A stretch of 45,616 nucleotides of DNA, from contig JAJYIR010000020.1 in the NCBI GenBank assembly GCA_021789935.1, positions 1-45,616 on the forward strand, read 5' to 3'. This document shows positions 1-9,035 of the stretch, piece by piece. The translations under genes were made by a program, and so were the position numbers. The notes below the pieces were generated by a model that made no database searches, was not told where the DNA came from, and saw nothing but the letters and a program-made list of their open reading frames with translations. Position 1 is the first letter of the stretch, and the number at the start of each line of letters is the position of its first letter. Source of the DNA: Nitrospirota bacterium (GTDB taxonomy: Bacteria; Nitrospirota; Thermodesulfovibrionia; Thermodesulfovibrionales; JdFR-88).

Positions 1-32
1 TGGCATCAACCGAAATAATTTAGGGCACTTGG

Positions 33-58
33 CCGGAGGGATTGCACATCCCTTCCGG
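33..58. repeat. Imperfect hairpin near the left edge
   Basis: A purine-rich arm (CCGGAGGGA) is followed after a short loop by its approximate complement (TCCCTTCCGG), with one bulged base. There is only a weak T run after it (TGTTTT at 65-70), so it is a poor candidate terminator for a gene lying left of the window. The rest of 1-162 has stops in all three forward frames and no recognisable gene. Confidence 0.3.
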
Positions 59-162
59 TCAAACTGTTTTAAGACAGGTTAGAAGATTGTGAGAATTTGG
101 AGTTAGATTAATGTGCGACGTGACATCAGGATTTCGGATATCTCCCCAGTTCGACGTGGCTG

Positions 163-1245
163 GTGCATGACAATGTCGCAAATGAGATCGTGAAGAAGGT
201 GGAAGAAGAAATCGCTCCAATGCAGTTAGGGATAGAGGGAATTGCTGAAAAGCCCGGCGTGGCCGCGGTAGTGGCAAAAACCACCGAGTTGGTGCTGCAA
301 CAGTCGATTGACATTCCGCGCATTCTTGTGGTTCCGAAGGGAGAGGCAACACTGGGATTTCACCAGTTTACATTGGACACGAAAGCGGTCAACTATCCAC
401 CTGTTGAGCGTGACCTGCTTATCCAGCATCTGCGCACGAACGTGCAGGATCTCCTGACGGCAGACGGTGCAATCAAGAAGGAAAAGCGGCTTGAGGATTA
501 TCTTGTTCGCACTCTGATCGATTATGATGACATCTCCTATGATGATCATGCCGATTTGCTTTACGACCTCTCCGGGCAGATGGTCAATCATTTAAAAAGC
601 TATCTGACAGAAGAAGAAAAGGTTGAAAATGTCTTGCTCTATTATCAAAAGAAGCTTGCCGGGCTTATTCATAGTCAAATGCAGCAGCATCAGTGGGAAA
701 GCTCAGTGGAGTATGAAGTTGTGGTGAAAAAAGGGTTCACCCCTCTCAAGCAGAGCGCGTATACCGCCCTTTCAGGACCCCCTCAGTACTTCAGGCAGAC
801 TGTTGAAGACAAAAGCAAGATTGGGCAGATCGTTTTTGGCGGTTTTGCCCGGTGCCTATATCCGCTCCAAAAGTTCCAGTCCGATACGGAGCGAAAATTC
901 GCGGTTATTCTGGAGAAAGAATCTGATCCGTCGATTTTAAAATGGTTCAAGCCGGCCAAGGGGCAGTTTCAGATATTCTATAAATTCGAGAATAATCATC
1001 CCGAATACGTGCCGGATTTCGTTGTGGAAACAACAGACTGCATTTATATGTGTGAAACAAAGGCCCGAAATGAAATGAATGGCCATGAGGTACTGGCTAA
1101 GAGAGAGGCTGCAGAACAATGGTGCCAGAACGCCTCCGATCATTCGCTATCAAATGGCGGCAAGCCCTGGAAGTATGTGCTCATCCCTCATGATATCATT
1201 GCGGCAAATATGACATTGGAGGGGCTTGTAAAACTGTGTTCGTGA
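163..1245 (+). pseudogene. C-terminal fragment of a type III-like restriction helicase-endonuclease
   Basis: The 360-residue frame matches, from memory of the family, only the C-terminal third of large (about 900 aa) restriction subunit R proteins of the DEAD/DEAH type. No Walker A, DEAD box or other helicase motif is present. A PD-(D/E)xK-like nuclease core is visible: YVPDF with D285, then ETK with E298 and K300, followed by the AEQWC and LIPHD signatures of this family. The assigned start is a GTG with no ribosome binding site. The same frame is closed by stops at 16-18, 70-72, 109-111 and 121-123, so the missing N-terminal part is not just off the window in frame. Base composition is visibly more AT-rich than the lpx genes that follow. 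Most likely this is a decayed horizontally acquired restriction gene; a free-standing nuclease is possible but less likely. Confidence 0.75.
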
Positions 1246-1349
1246 AATTCAAGGACTGTATAATCGATAAGGCGCAGGGTTTATAGCAGTACTTGCCCAA
1301 ACTCCGCATTTTAATGCAAAATATCCAATGGTAATCGTGATGGGTTTTT

Positions 1350-2267
1350 ATGATTAAAGCTGCGGTAATAGGGGCCGGATATCTGGGCTGTCACCATGCG
1401 AGGGTCTATAGCTTGCTGGCCCGGGAGACAGGCGAAGTTGAGCTTGCCGCGGTCTGCGATACGGACATCGGCAGGGCCCGGGAGGTAGCGGAAACCTATG
1501 GCGCAAGGGCCTGCTCCGATTACAGGGAGGTCCTCGGGCTGGTGGACGCAGTGAGCATTGTGACCCCGACGGTTTCGCATTACGAAATCGCGGCTGATTG
1601 CCTGATGGCGGGGAAAGACATCCTCCTGGAGAAGCCCGTTTGCGCCACACTTGCCCAGGCCCGTAAGCTGGGCGCCCTTGCCGCAGAGAAGGGCCTGATA
1701 CTCCAGGCCGGGCACATAGAGAGGTTCAATCCGGTTGCGGAGAAGGTCCTGTCGCTGCTTGGCAAGCCGGTTTTTATTGAGGCAGAGCGCATATCGCCTT
1801 TCCCGGAAAGGTCCCTGGACGTGGACGTTACCCTTGACGTGATGATACATGACCTGGATTTCGCGCTGCATGTCTTTGGCTGCCCGGAAGTAAAAGAGAT
1901 CAGGGCGGCCGGGGCAAGCATTGTCACCGGCAAGCTGGACACCGTAAAGGCGTGGGTGGATTTCGAGGGCGGACATTCCGCCTTTTTCAGCGCCAGCCGG
2001 ATAGCGGCCGAAAAAAGACGGACCATGAAATTCATTGAAGAGGGCAAGCTTGTGGATGCTGATTTCCTTTTAAAACGGGTGACAATAAAGACCGTCGGCA
2101 ACGAGGAGCATATTGACGCCGGTGCGGCTGAGCCGCTCAAGGAGGAGATCAAGGATTTCATAAGGTGCGTAACCACCAGAACGGCCCCCAGGGTGAGTCC
2201 CAGGGAGGCCGAATTCGCCCTTGGGCTTGCGCTTAAAATTTCTGACACCGTAAGGAGCTCGCGCTAA
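1350..2267 (+). CDS. gnnA: Gfo/Idh/MocA oxidoreductase, probable UDP-GlcNAc 3-dehydrogenase GnnA
   Basis: Predicted NAD-dependent enzyme that oxidises the 3-hydroxyl of UDP-GlcNAc to a 3-keto sugar. An N-terminal Rossmann motif (GAGYLG, residues 8-13) is followed by the LLEKP signature with its conserved Lys and by the MIHDLD segment whose His is typical of the Gfo/Idh catalytic region. At 305 residues it is of usual length. It starts at ATG 1350 with GATGGG about 7 bases upstream, and ends 5 bases before the aminotransferase gene. In GnnA/GnnB organisms such as Acidithiobacillus and Leptospira the pair makes UDP-GlcNAc3N for lipid A, and lpxB follows directly here. An alternative is a WbpB/WlbA-like enzyme for O-antigen sugars, which the lpxB-waaA context makes less likely. 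A TATAAT at 1259-1264 is a possible -10 for the operon, but no good -35 is seen. Confidence 0.8.
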   Translation: MIKAAVIGAGYLGCHHARVYSLLARETGEVELAAVCDTDIGRAREVAETYGARACSDYREVLGLVDAVSIVTPTVSHYEIAADCLMAGKDILLEKPVCATLAQARKLGALAAEKGLILQAGHIERFNPVAEKVLSLLGKPVFIEAERISPFPERSLDVDVTLDVMIHDLDFALHVFGCPEVKEIRAAGASIVTGKLDTVKAWVDFEGGHSAFFSASRIAAEKRRTMKFIEEGKLVDADFLLKRVTIKTVGNEEHIDAGAAEPLKEEIKDFIRCVTTRTAPRVSPREAEFALGLALKISDTVRSSR

Positions 2268-2272
2268 AAAAT

Positions 2273-3388
2273 ATGGTTCCAATGCTGGACTTGAAAAAAC
2301 AGATGGAAGGCCTACGGGATGAGATGCTGAGGGAAGTGGCCGCAGTGATCGAAAGCGGCCAGTACGTACTGGGCAAAAAGGTATTGCAGTTTGAGCAGAA
2401 GGCCGCGGAATACATAGGCGCCAGACACGCAATAGGGGTGGCCTCCGGCACGGACGCTCTGCACCTGTCGCTTAAGGCCCTGGGCATCGGCCCGGGTGAC
2501 GAGGTGATAACCACGCCTTTTACCTTTTTCTCTACGGTGGAGGCGATAATGTACCTGAACGCAACGCCGGTGCTTGCCGACATAGAGACTGAAACCTTTA
2601 ATATCGATCCCGCGAAAATAGAGGAAAAGATCACTCCAAGGACAAAGGCGCTCATTCCGGTCCACATTTTCGGCTGTCCCGCCCGTATGGACGAGATACT
2701 GCGGATTGCCGGCAAATATAATCTTAAGGTGGTGGAGGACTGCGCGCAATCGTTTGGCGCCGCGCTGGGAGGTAAAAAAACCGGGAGCATCGGGGACGCG
2801 GGCTGTTTCAGTTTCTATCCCAGCAAGAACCTGGGCGCCTACGGCGACGGCGGGCTTGTATGCGTAAACGACGATTCCGTGGCGGCGGAGATAAGACTTT
2901 TAAGAAACCACGGTTCCTCCGGTGGCTACATGCACAGCACCGTGGGGTTCAACAGCAGGCTGGACGAGATACAGGCGGCCATCCTCCTGGTGAAGATGGG
3001 CAAAATAGATTCCTACAATGAAAAAAGAAGGCAGAAGGCGGCGCTTTACAATAAAAAATTGCTTTGCGGCGCCGGGTCCTCTGGAATAATGTGCCCGCCG
3101 CTTGGGGAAGGCGGGTCTTCCTCTTTCACGCACGTATTCCACCAGTACACCATAAGGCACCCCCGGAGAGACGCGGTGAGGGAGAAGCTGAGGTCTGAGC
3201 AGGTCTCATCAATGATATATTATCCAGTCCCCATGCACCTTCAGCCGGCGCTCAAGTTTATGGGTCACAAGGAAGGGGACTTCCCGGCCGCCGAGGCGGC
3301 CTGCCGCGAGGTGGTGTCCCTCCCGATTTATCCTGAGCTTGAGGACCAGGTCATAGAGCGCATCTGCAACGCCATAAAGAGTGTCTAA
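2273..3388 (+). CDS. gnnB: DegT/DnrJ/EryC1 aminotransferase, probable GnnB
   Basis: PLP-dependent sugar aminotransferase predicted to convert the 3-keto product of GnnA to UDP-GlcNAc3N, the donor for lipid A with amide-linked chains at position 3. The family layout is clear: SGTDAL (residues 59-64) for phosphate binding, the PFTFF segment, VVEDCAQ with the PLP-contacting Asp156, and FYPSKNLG with Lys185 as the Schiff-base lysine. The length of 371 is normal. GGAG in the end of gnnA is about 15 bases from ATG 2273; a second ATG at 2282 is also possible. The stop overlaps the lpxB start by 8 bases, so translation is probably coupled. Function beyond sugar aminotransferase is inferred from the gnnA partner and the lpxB-waaA neighbours. 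Confidence 0.8.
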   Translation: MVPMLDLKKQMEGLRDEMLREVAAVIESGQYVLGKKVLQFEQKAAEYIGARHAIGVASGTDALHLSLKALGIGPGDEVITTPFTFFSTVEAIMYLNATPVLADIETETFNIDPAKIEEKITPRTKALIPVHIFGCPARMDEILRIAGKYNLKVVEDCAQSFGAALGGKKTGSIGDAGCFSFYPSKNLGAYGDGGLVCVNDDSVAAEIRLLRNHGSSGGYMHSTVGFNSRLDEIQAAILLVKMGKIDSYNEKRRQKAALYNKKLLCGAGSSGIMCPPLGEGGSSSFTHVFHQYTIRHPRRDAVREKLRSEQVSSMIYYPVPMHLQPALKFMGHKEGDFPAAEAACREVVSLPIYPELEDQVIERICNAIKSV

Positions 3389-4523
3389 AAGCCTTCTTAT
3401 AGTTGCCGGCGAGTCTTCCGGCGAGCTGTACGGGTCTCTCCTTGCCGCTGAGATCAAAAAGGCCCACCCGGATGTGAGGTTGTTCGGGGCGGGCGGCGAA
3501 CGCATGAGGGAGCAGGGGGTAGAGATCGTCCGTGAGATATCGGGAGCGTTCGGCCTTACCGAGCTCCTGGCACATCTGAAAGACCTTAAGCAGACCTTCA
3601 GGGAACTTATCGGGAAGACTGCGGAAATGCGCCCCCAGGCGGCAGTCCTTATAGATTTCCCGGATTTCAATTTCAAGGTTGCGGGCGAGCTTAAAAAAAT
3701 GGGAATCCCGGTCCTGTATTATGTCAGTCCTCAGCTTTGGGCATGGCGGGCCGGCAGGATAAAAAAGATAAAGAGGCTGGTGGATTTCATGGCCCTCATC
3801 CTTCCCTTCGAGGAAGAAATATACCGCGGGGCCGGTATCCCCCACGAGTTTGTGGGCCACCCCGCTTTTGATGAGATATCCCTGATGCAGGATGAGCTGC
3901 CGGATATTTTTTTGTCCGGCCTTGGGTTTGACTCCAAGCGCCCGCTTCTTGCCATGCTGCCTGGAAGCAGGCCCTCCGAATTGAAAAAACATCTGCCCGT
4001 CTTTATCGAGCTGCTGGGGCTGTTCAAGAGGGAATTCCCGGCGTGGCAGTTTTTTGTCCCCCTGGCGCCCAACTTGAAAACGGAGCAGTTTAAAGAGGAT
4101 TTCAAGGCCCTGAGAGAGATGGGGGCTGTAATAAAGAAGGAAAGCGCCCTTAAGGTGCTTCTGGCGTCAGATGCGGCAGTTATTGCCTCCGGGACCGCGA
4201 CCCTTCAGGGCGCGCTCCTTGAGAAGCCCTTCACCGTAATTTACAAGGTCTCACCTGTTACGTTTTATATTGCCAAGGCGCTGGTAAAGGTGAAATACGC
4301 CTCCCTTGTGAACATCCTTTCGGGCGGGCAATGCGTGAAGGAATATCTGCAAAAAGACGCCAAGCCGGACAAGATAATGGCGGAGCTGCGGGAGATAATT
4401 AAAAACCCGGACTACCGGAAGGACATGCTTTCCCGTTTTAAGGAAATAAGGGCCGTTTTTGAAGGCAAGAGCGCCTCAAAACGGGTTTCGGAGATCGTCT
4501 GCCGGATTGCCGGCTGGGGATAA
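3381..4523 (+). CDS. lpxB: Lipid-A-disaccharide synthase LpxB
   Basis: Family GT19 glycosyltransferase joining UDP-2,3-diacylglucosamine (here perhaps its diamino form) and lipid X at the inner membrane to give the lipid A disaccharide. Visible signatures are VAGESSGELYG (8-18), IDFPDFN (91-97), YYVSPQLWAWR (113-123), FVGHP (157-161) and the nucleotide-binding LPGSRPSE (193-200). The length of 380 is typical. The start is GTG inside the last codons of gnnB, and the end is 8 bases before waaA, so it sits in the middle of a tight operon. Identity is secure; substrate type (GlcN versus GlcN3N) is inferred from gnnA/gnnB. Confidence 0.95.
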   Translation: MSKSLLIVAGESSGELYGSLLAAEIKKAHPDVRLFGAGGERMREQGVEIVREISGAFGLTELLAHLKDLKQTFRELIGKTAEMRPQAAVLIDFPDFNFKVAGELKKMGIPVLYYVSPQLWAWRAGRIKKIKRLVDFMALILPFEEEIYRGAGIPHEFVGHPAFDEISLMQDELPDIFLSGLGFDSKRPLLAMLPGSRPSELKKHLPVFIELLGLFKREFPAWQFFVPLAPNLKTEQFKEDFKALREMGAVIKKESALKVLLASDAAVIASGTATLQGALLEKPFTVIYKVSPVTFYIAKALVKVKYASLVNILSGGQCVKEYLQKDAKPDKIMAELREIIKNPDYRKDMLSRFKEIRAVFEGKSASKRVSEIVCRIAGWG

Positions 4524-4531
4524 GAAAGATT

Positions 4532-5776
4532 TTGTTCTTTATCTACACCGTCATCTATGGCATCCTGCTGCCTTTTTTCCTGCCCGGGGAGATATTGAAA
4601 AGGCCGAAGGGGATGCGCAAAAAGTGGTTTTCCGAAAAGCTGGGGTTTTTTACCGGCAAGGACGGGAGCGGGGCGGTCTGGGTGCATGCCGTAAGCGTTG
4701 GCGAGGTGATGGCGGCGGCGCCTTTTATCGAGGCCTTGAATGAACGCGGATTAAAGACCGTCGTTTCCACCATTACAGACACGGGGCGCAAGGTTGCCCA
4801 GACGAGATTCCCGGGCATGCCCGTTGTCTATCTGCCTTTTGACATTCCCTCCGCGCTCGGCAGGGCCGCAGACCGGATAAGACCCCGGGCCTTCGTGCTC
4901 ATGGAGACGGAGTTGTGGCCGAATGCCATAAATGTAATGGCGGGCCGCGGGGTCCCTGTTTTCGTAGTAAACGGAAGGCTCTCCGAAAAATCCGCGGCCG
5001 GTTACCGCAGGCTCAGGTTTTTCTTCAAGCGGGTATTAAGCCGCTTGACCCTCATATGCGTGCAGGAAGACGTTTATGCCCGTCGCGCGGCCTCAATGGG
5101 GGCGGAGGCCGGCAAGGTGGTCGTGACTGGCAATTTCAAATTCGAGATGAAACCCGCCGGCCGCATCCCCTCCTGGCTTGAAAAACTGCCGGAAGATGCG
5201 CCTGTGGTTGTGGCCGGAAGCACGCACAAGGGGGAAGAGGCGCTGATAGTGTCCGTTTACAAAAGGCTCAGGGAAAAATTCCACGGACTGCGGCTTGTGC
5301 TTGCCCCCAGGCACCCGGAGCGCGTGCCAGAGGTTGAAGGGGAACTTAGGGCGGAGGGGCTTGCTTATTTGAAAAGCTCTGGGGCCGGAGAGAAGGAGGG
5401 ACCTTTATCGGAGCCTGTAATAGTGGTGGACACTGTGGGGGAGCTTTTTCGGGTATATTCAAGGGCGGATGCGGCCATCGTGGGCGGAAGTTTTGCCTGC
5501 CGGGGCGGGCAGAACCCGCTTGAGCCCGCCTATTGGGGCAAGCCTGTAATATGCGGCCCGGATATGCGGAATTTCCCGTTCATGGGTGAGCTTCTAAAGG
5601 CGGGCGGCGCGTTAATGGTGGATGCCGGCTCCCTTTTTGAGGCGCTGGACGGACTTTTGTCCGATGGGGGCAAAAGGGAGGCGATGGGCGGCAAGGCCAG
5701 GGAGTTTTATCTTGAGCGCTCGGGAGCAGTGCAAAAGACGATAGATGCCATTTTGGGGTATTTAAAGATAGATTAA
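4532..5776 (+). CDS. waaA: 3-deoxy-D-manno-octulosonic acid transferase (Kdo transferase)
   Basis: Membrane-anchored GT30 enzyme that transfers Kdo from CMP-Kdo to lipid IVA. Residues 3-18 form the N-terminal membrane segment. HAVSVGEV (52-59) carries the conserved catalytic Glu58, LPFD and METELWPN (124-131) follow, and the C-terminal half has GNFKFE, APRHPER and the donor-site GGQNPLEP motif. The length of 414 is normal. The only sensible start in frame is TTG 4532, 8 bases after the lpxB stop, with a weak AAGAAAG upstream. Whether it adds one or two Kdo residues cannot be told from sequence. Confidence 0.93.
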   Translation: MFFIYTVIYGILLPFFLPGEILKRPKGMRKKWFSEKLGFFTGKDGSGAVWVHAVSVGEVMAAAPFIEALNERGLKTVVSTITDTGRKVAQTRFPGMPVVYLPFDIPSALGRAADRIRPRAFVLMETELWPNAINVMAGRGVPVFVVNGRLSEKSAAGYRRLRFFFKRVLSRLTLICVQEDVYARRAASMGAEAGKVVVTGNFKFEMKPAGRIPSWLEKLPEDAPVVVAGSTHKGEEALIVSVYKRLREKFHGLRLVLAPRHPERVPEVEGELRAEGLAYLKSSGAGEKEGPLSEPVIVVDTVGELFRVYSRADAAIVGGSFACRGGQNPLEPAYWGKPVICGPDMRNFPFMGELLKAGGALMVDAGSLFEALDGLLSDGGKREAMGGKAREFYLERSGAVQKTIDAILGYLKID

Positions 5777-5842
5777 TCCTTTTCGCTTAATTGTCCTTGC
5801 GGACTTCGGCCAATACTGCCGGCCGGCTGAGGGGCCGGAATT

Positions 5843-5892
5843 GCCGTGATTCCAGGAAAGATAACGAAGCCAGCGGCACGGTAAAGTTTTTT
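5843..5892 (+). terminator. Possible terminator after waaA
   Basis: GCCGTG at 5843-5848 can pair with CACGGT at 5877-5882 (one G-T pair), followed by AAAG and six T residues. The stem is short and the loop long, so support is modest. Just before it, CCGGCC...GGCCGG at about 5819-5838 forms a second strong hairpin. I could not match this region to a riboswitch class. The remainder up to 6063 is very AT-rich and probably holds the chemoreceptor promoter. Confidence 0.4.
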
Positions 5893-6063
5893 CGACTGCA
5901 AATTTTTTTCAGAATATCCGTCCTGTTTTATAAACAAATAAATTAGAAAATAAATTTATAGATTATCTAAAATTAGAAATTTAAGTAATCATAATTAATC
6001 CGATAGGAAAAAAGATGGGATAAAAATTGGGAGATAAGAAAGTTCAGGTGAAACAGGAGAGAT

Positions 6064-7599
6064 ATGAAAATCGGCACCAGCCTTAAAATCGTTGTTGTCA
6101 TGTTAGCGGCTTTCTCTTTAATAAGTACTCTGTCAGTCCTCTTGTATTCAGGAAACACCATGTTAAAAACAATACAATTGGTCCTTTTTGTTTTTAATTT
6201 CATAATTCTTGGGGGTATATGGCTGATGGTCCACCGGAAAATAGCCTCACCTCTTCGGAAGCTCACCGGAGATATTGATGAGGTTTCCAAAGGGAATCTC
6301 AAGATAAACATTGAGGCCGGAGAAGGAGACGACGAGATAAACACACTCGCCCTGGCAATGAACGGCATGGTAACTTCCTTCAGTGAAATTATAAACAAGA
6401 TCATAATATCGGCCAATGATGCCATAGCAGCAGTTGATGTTCTAAGGGCAAGGGCGGGCAGGATGACCGAGGGGGCAAGGAACCAGTCCTCACAGGCGTA
6501 CCAGATATCGACGGCAGCAGAGGAGATGAGCCAGACTATCCTGGACATTGCCAGGAATGCCAATATATCGGCTGACAAATCGGAAGAGGCAATGAAGACG
6601 GCCAATGATGGCAACGAGATAGCCGGAGGCGCCGTGACCACCATAAACAGGGTGTATGACTCCACTGCGGAGCTTGCCGCGATGGTTGAACAATTAAACA
6701 ACAGGGGCTCCGAAATAGGCGATATAGTGGCCGTTATCAAGGACATAGCGGATCAGACAAATCTGCTGGCGCTTAACGCGGCAATCGAGGCGGCAAGGGC
6801 GGGAGACCAGGGCCGCGGCTTTGCCGTTGTTGCCGACGAGGTAAGAAAGCTCGCCGAAAGGACCATTAAGGCCACCGTGGAGGTCTCGGAAAAGATAGGG
6901 GCGATCCAGGTCGAATCTACCCGGACAGCCCAGAGTATGAACGAGGCCTCCGGGGAGGTGACACAGGCAACGGAATACATGAAAAAGGTTGGTGGTTCAT
7001 TAGACCACATAGTGAAGGATGTTCAGGGGGTGAAGGACCAGATAACCAATATCGCCGCTGCCGTAGATCAACAGTCGGCCGCTTCTGAAGAGGTGGCCAG
7101 AAACATCGAAAAGACATCCGCCATATCAAAGGATACCGAGAAGATGGCGGATGACGTGATGCACGAGGTGAACTCTCTGACAAAGATCGTCGAGAACCTG
7201 AGGAGTTTCACCGCGGAATTTAAAACAAAAGGCAATGAATTAATGATACTTGATATAGCCAAAACGGACCATCGCATTTTCTGCGGAAAGATCTCCTCCT
7301 GCCTTAAAGGTGACCTGACCCTGTCGGCCTCCGATATAGCGGACCACTACTCATGCCGGTTTGGAAAGTGGTACTTTGGGACCGGCCTGGAGATCTGCGG
7401 GCACCTGCCCAGCTATAAGGCGATAGACGTGCCCCATAAACGGATACACGAACTTGCAAAGGCGGCGGTCTCCTCGATAAACTCGGGCAACAAGGATATG
7501 GCTGAGCAGGCCTACAGGCAAATGGAAGACGTGTCGGTGCAGATAGGCGGCTTGCTTGACGGGATCAGGAGCGAATGTAAAAAACACTCCGCGCTCTGA
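6064..7599 (+). CDS. Methyl-accepting chemotaxis protein with C-terminal CZB zinc domain
   Basis: Chemoreceptor that would signal through CheA/CheW. Two membrane segments (about 8-28 and 36-56) are separated by only some seven residues, so there is no periplasmic ligand domain. A HAMP domain (about 57-108) leads to a long methyl-accepting coiled coil whose hairpin tip ([19 protein letters not shown] region) is canonical. After it lies a chemoreceptor zinc-binding (CZB) domain, about 400-511, with the expected 3-His/1-Cys ligand set: His403 (DHRIF), Cys431 (SCRFGKWY), His458 and His462 (PHKRIH). In characterised CZB proteins this site binds zinc and can respond to zinc or hypochlorous acid; the ligand here is inference. 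It stands alone, with no che genes in the window. ATG 6064 is preceded by AGGAGAG. Confidence 0.92.
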   Translation: MKIGTSLKIVVVMLAAFSLISTLSVLLYSGNTMLKTIQLVLFVFNFIILGGIWLMVHRKIASPLRKLTGDIDEVSKGNLKINIEAGEGDDEINTLALAMNGMVTSFSEIINKIIISANDAIAAVDVLRARAGRMTEGARNQSSQAYQISTAAEEMSQTILDIARNANISADKSEEAMKTANDGNEIAGGAVTTINRVYDSTAELAAMVEQLNNRGSEIGDIVAVIKDIADQTNLLALNAAIEAARAGDQGRGFAVVADEVRKLAERTIKATVEVSEKIGAIQVESTRTAQSMNEASGEVTQATEYMKKVGGSLDHIVKDVQGVKDQITNIAAAVDQQSAASEEVARNIEKTSAISKDTEKMADDVMHEVNSLTKIVENLRSFTAEFKTKGNELMILDIAKTDHRIFCGKISSCLKGDLTLSASDIADHYSCRFGKWYFGTGLEICGHLPSYKAIDVPHKRIHELAKAAVSSINSGNKDMAEQAYRQMEDVSVQIGGLLDGIRSECKKHSAL

Positions 7600-7821
7600 G
7601 AAAATAAAAACCGGTGAGACAGTATATCCTGCTTTAATGTCCCCATTTCCCGCCGTTATATAACAGGTCCGCAGGCATCGGCAACGAAAAAAAAGCCCGC
7701 GCCTTCCGTCTTCCCCTGCCGGCATTTTTTATCATCTGCGGTAAATGGGTGGAGAATGCAGGGATTTTTGGCCGCTGGGAATGAGCAAACCGCGTTATCC
7801 CCACCCCATCGGGCAGATGTG

Positions 7822-7856
7822 CTTAATCGTGCCCCTTTTTTTGTGGGCCGATTAGG
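7822..7856. repeat. Long inverted repeat just upstream of lpxK
   Basis: CTTAATCG, a bulged T and GCCC are followed by an 10-base T-rich loop and then GGGC and CGATTAGG, giving a near-perfect 12-bp stem with one bulge and one G-T pair. It ends 15 bases before the lpxK GTG. It could be an operator, a leader hairpin or a terminator for transcripts entering from the left. No protein family can be assigned from this alone. Confidence 0.5.
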
Positions 7857-7871
7857 GTTAGAATAAAGAAC

Positions 7872-8873
7872 GTGAAAGGTCTTTTTGAGCTTGCATATTT
7901 CCTGGGCTACAGTTTAGACAAGGGCCGGAAGTCGAAGAACGCCAAGTCCCTTCCGGTCCCTGTAATAAGCGTCGGCAATCTCACGACCGGGGGCACAGGC
8001 AAGACCTCGCTTGTGATCTCGCTCTGCCGGTTTCTTAAAGATAAAGGTTATAACGTCGCCGTCCTCACAAGGGGCTACAAGGGGGACCTCCCGGGGCCTG
8101 TCCTTATAACAGAGGGAATGAGCGCAAAGGAGGCGGGCGATGAGCCTGTCATGATGGCCAAAAAGCTGCCGGGTATCCCTGTTGTAAAGGGCGCAGACAG
8201 GTATGAGGCCGGACTGTACGCCGGGGCCCTCTCCAAGGGGGCAAATGCCGGGCCTCCAGAGCTCTTTATCCTTGATGACGGTTTTCAGCACTGGAGACTT
8301 AAGCGGGACCTGGACATACTGCTTTTAAGCGCAACGGACCCGTTTTATCTGGAAAAACTCATACCGGTGGGCAGCCTTCGGGAGCCGCTCTCCGCCATGG
8401 AAAGGGCGGACCTCATCGTGGTCAGCAAGGCAAGGGAGGTCCCCGGGGGCTATGAGAAAGAGATAAGGAGATACAACGCCCATGCCCCCATATATCCGGC
8501 ATGGTACGAGGCCGATGGCGTGACCTGCTGCGCAACGGGCACCGCATATCCGGTTGATTGCCTCCGCGGCAAGGAGGTCTTTGCCTTTGCGGGCATCGGG
8601 GAGCCCTATTCTTTCAGGCAGAGCCTTATGGAGGCCGGAGCCGTAATAAAGGGATTTATGGAGTTCCGGGACCATCATATGTTCAACCAGGCAGACATCG
8701 GCCGCATAAAAAAGAGGGCCGGAGGGCTGTGGATAATCACTACGGAAAAGGATATAATGAGACTCAGGGATTTCTGTGCCGGGGAAACCGGCTTCTATTG
8801 CCTCTCCGTGAAGATGCGGGCGGGGGACGGCTTCTATGACGAGGTTTTAAAAAAGGCCGGGGCGAGGCCTTAA
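7872..8873 (+). CDS. lpxK: Tetraacyldisaccharide 4'-kinase LpxK
   Basis: Inner-membrane kinase that phosphorylates the 4' position of the lipid A disaccharide with ATP to give lipid IVA, the substrate of WaaA. The P-loop GNLTTGGTGKT (36-46) is followed by TRGYK (66-70), GDEP (89-92), DDGFQH (135-140) and the VGSLREP segment, all typical of LpxK. The length of 333 is normal. The start is GTG 7872, which has no Shine-Dalgarno sequence. TAGAAT at 7858-7863 could be a -10 element placing the transcript start at or near the codon. It is separated from the gnn-lpxB-waaA operon by the chemoreceptor gene. Confidence 0.94.
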   Translation: MKGLFELAYFLGYSLDKGRKSKNAKSLPVPVISVGNLTTGGTGKTSLVISLCRFLKDKGYNVAVLTRGYKGDLPGPVLITEGMSAKEAGDEPVMMAKKLPGIPVVKGADRYEAGLYAGALSKGANAGPPELFILDDGFQHWRLKRDLDILLLSATDPFYLEKLIPVGSLREPLSAMERADLIVVSKAREVPGGYEKEIRRYNAHAPIYPAWYEADGVTCCATGTAYPVDCLRGKEVFAFAGIGEPYSFRQSLMEAGAVIKGFMEFRDHHMFNQADIGRIKKRAGGLWIITTEKDIMRLRDFCAGETGFYCLSVKMRAGDGFYDEVLKKAGARP

Positions 8874-9035
8874 AAAGGCGTGCGTCTTAAAGGGAGATCT
8901 TTTCTTGTTTTTTAATTTTTCTTGAAAGGGATTTTTTGGCAGCAGGCGAATCCCGGAAGCGATGGCTGGCCGCTTGATCAGGCGGCTTGTCATTTGTTCT
9001 TGTTACTTGCCGCATGCATGGGGAGACCAGATGGC

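Noticed and set aside
5777-5892. Possible c-di-GMP or other riboswitch before the chemoreceptor
   Set aside because: The stems do not follow the GEMM or other consensus I know; a terminator after waaA is the simpler reading.
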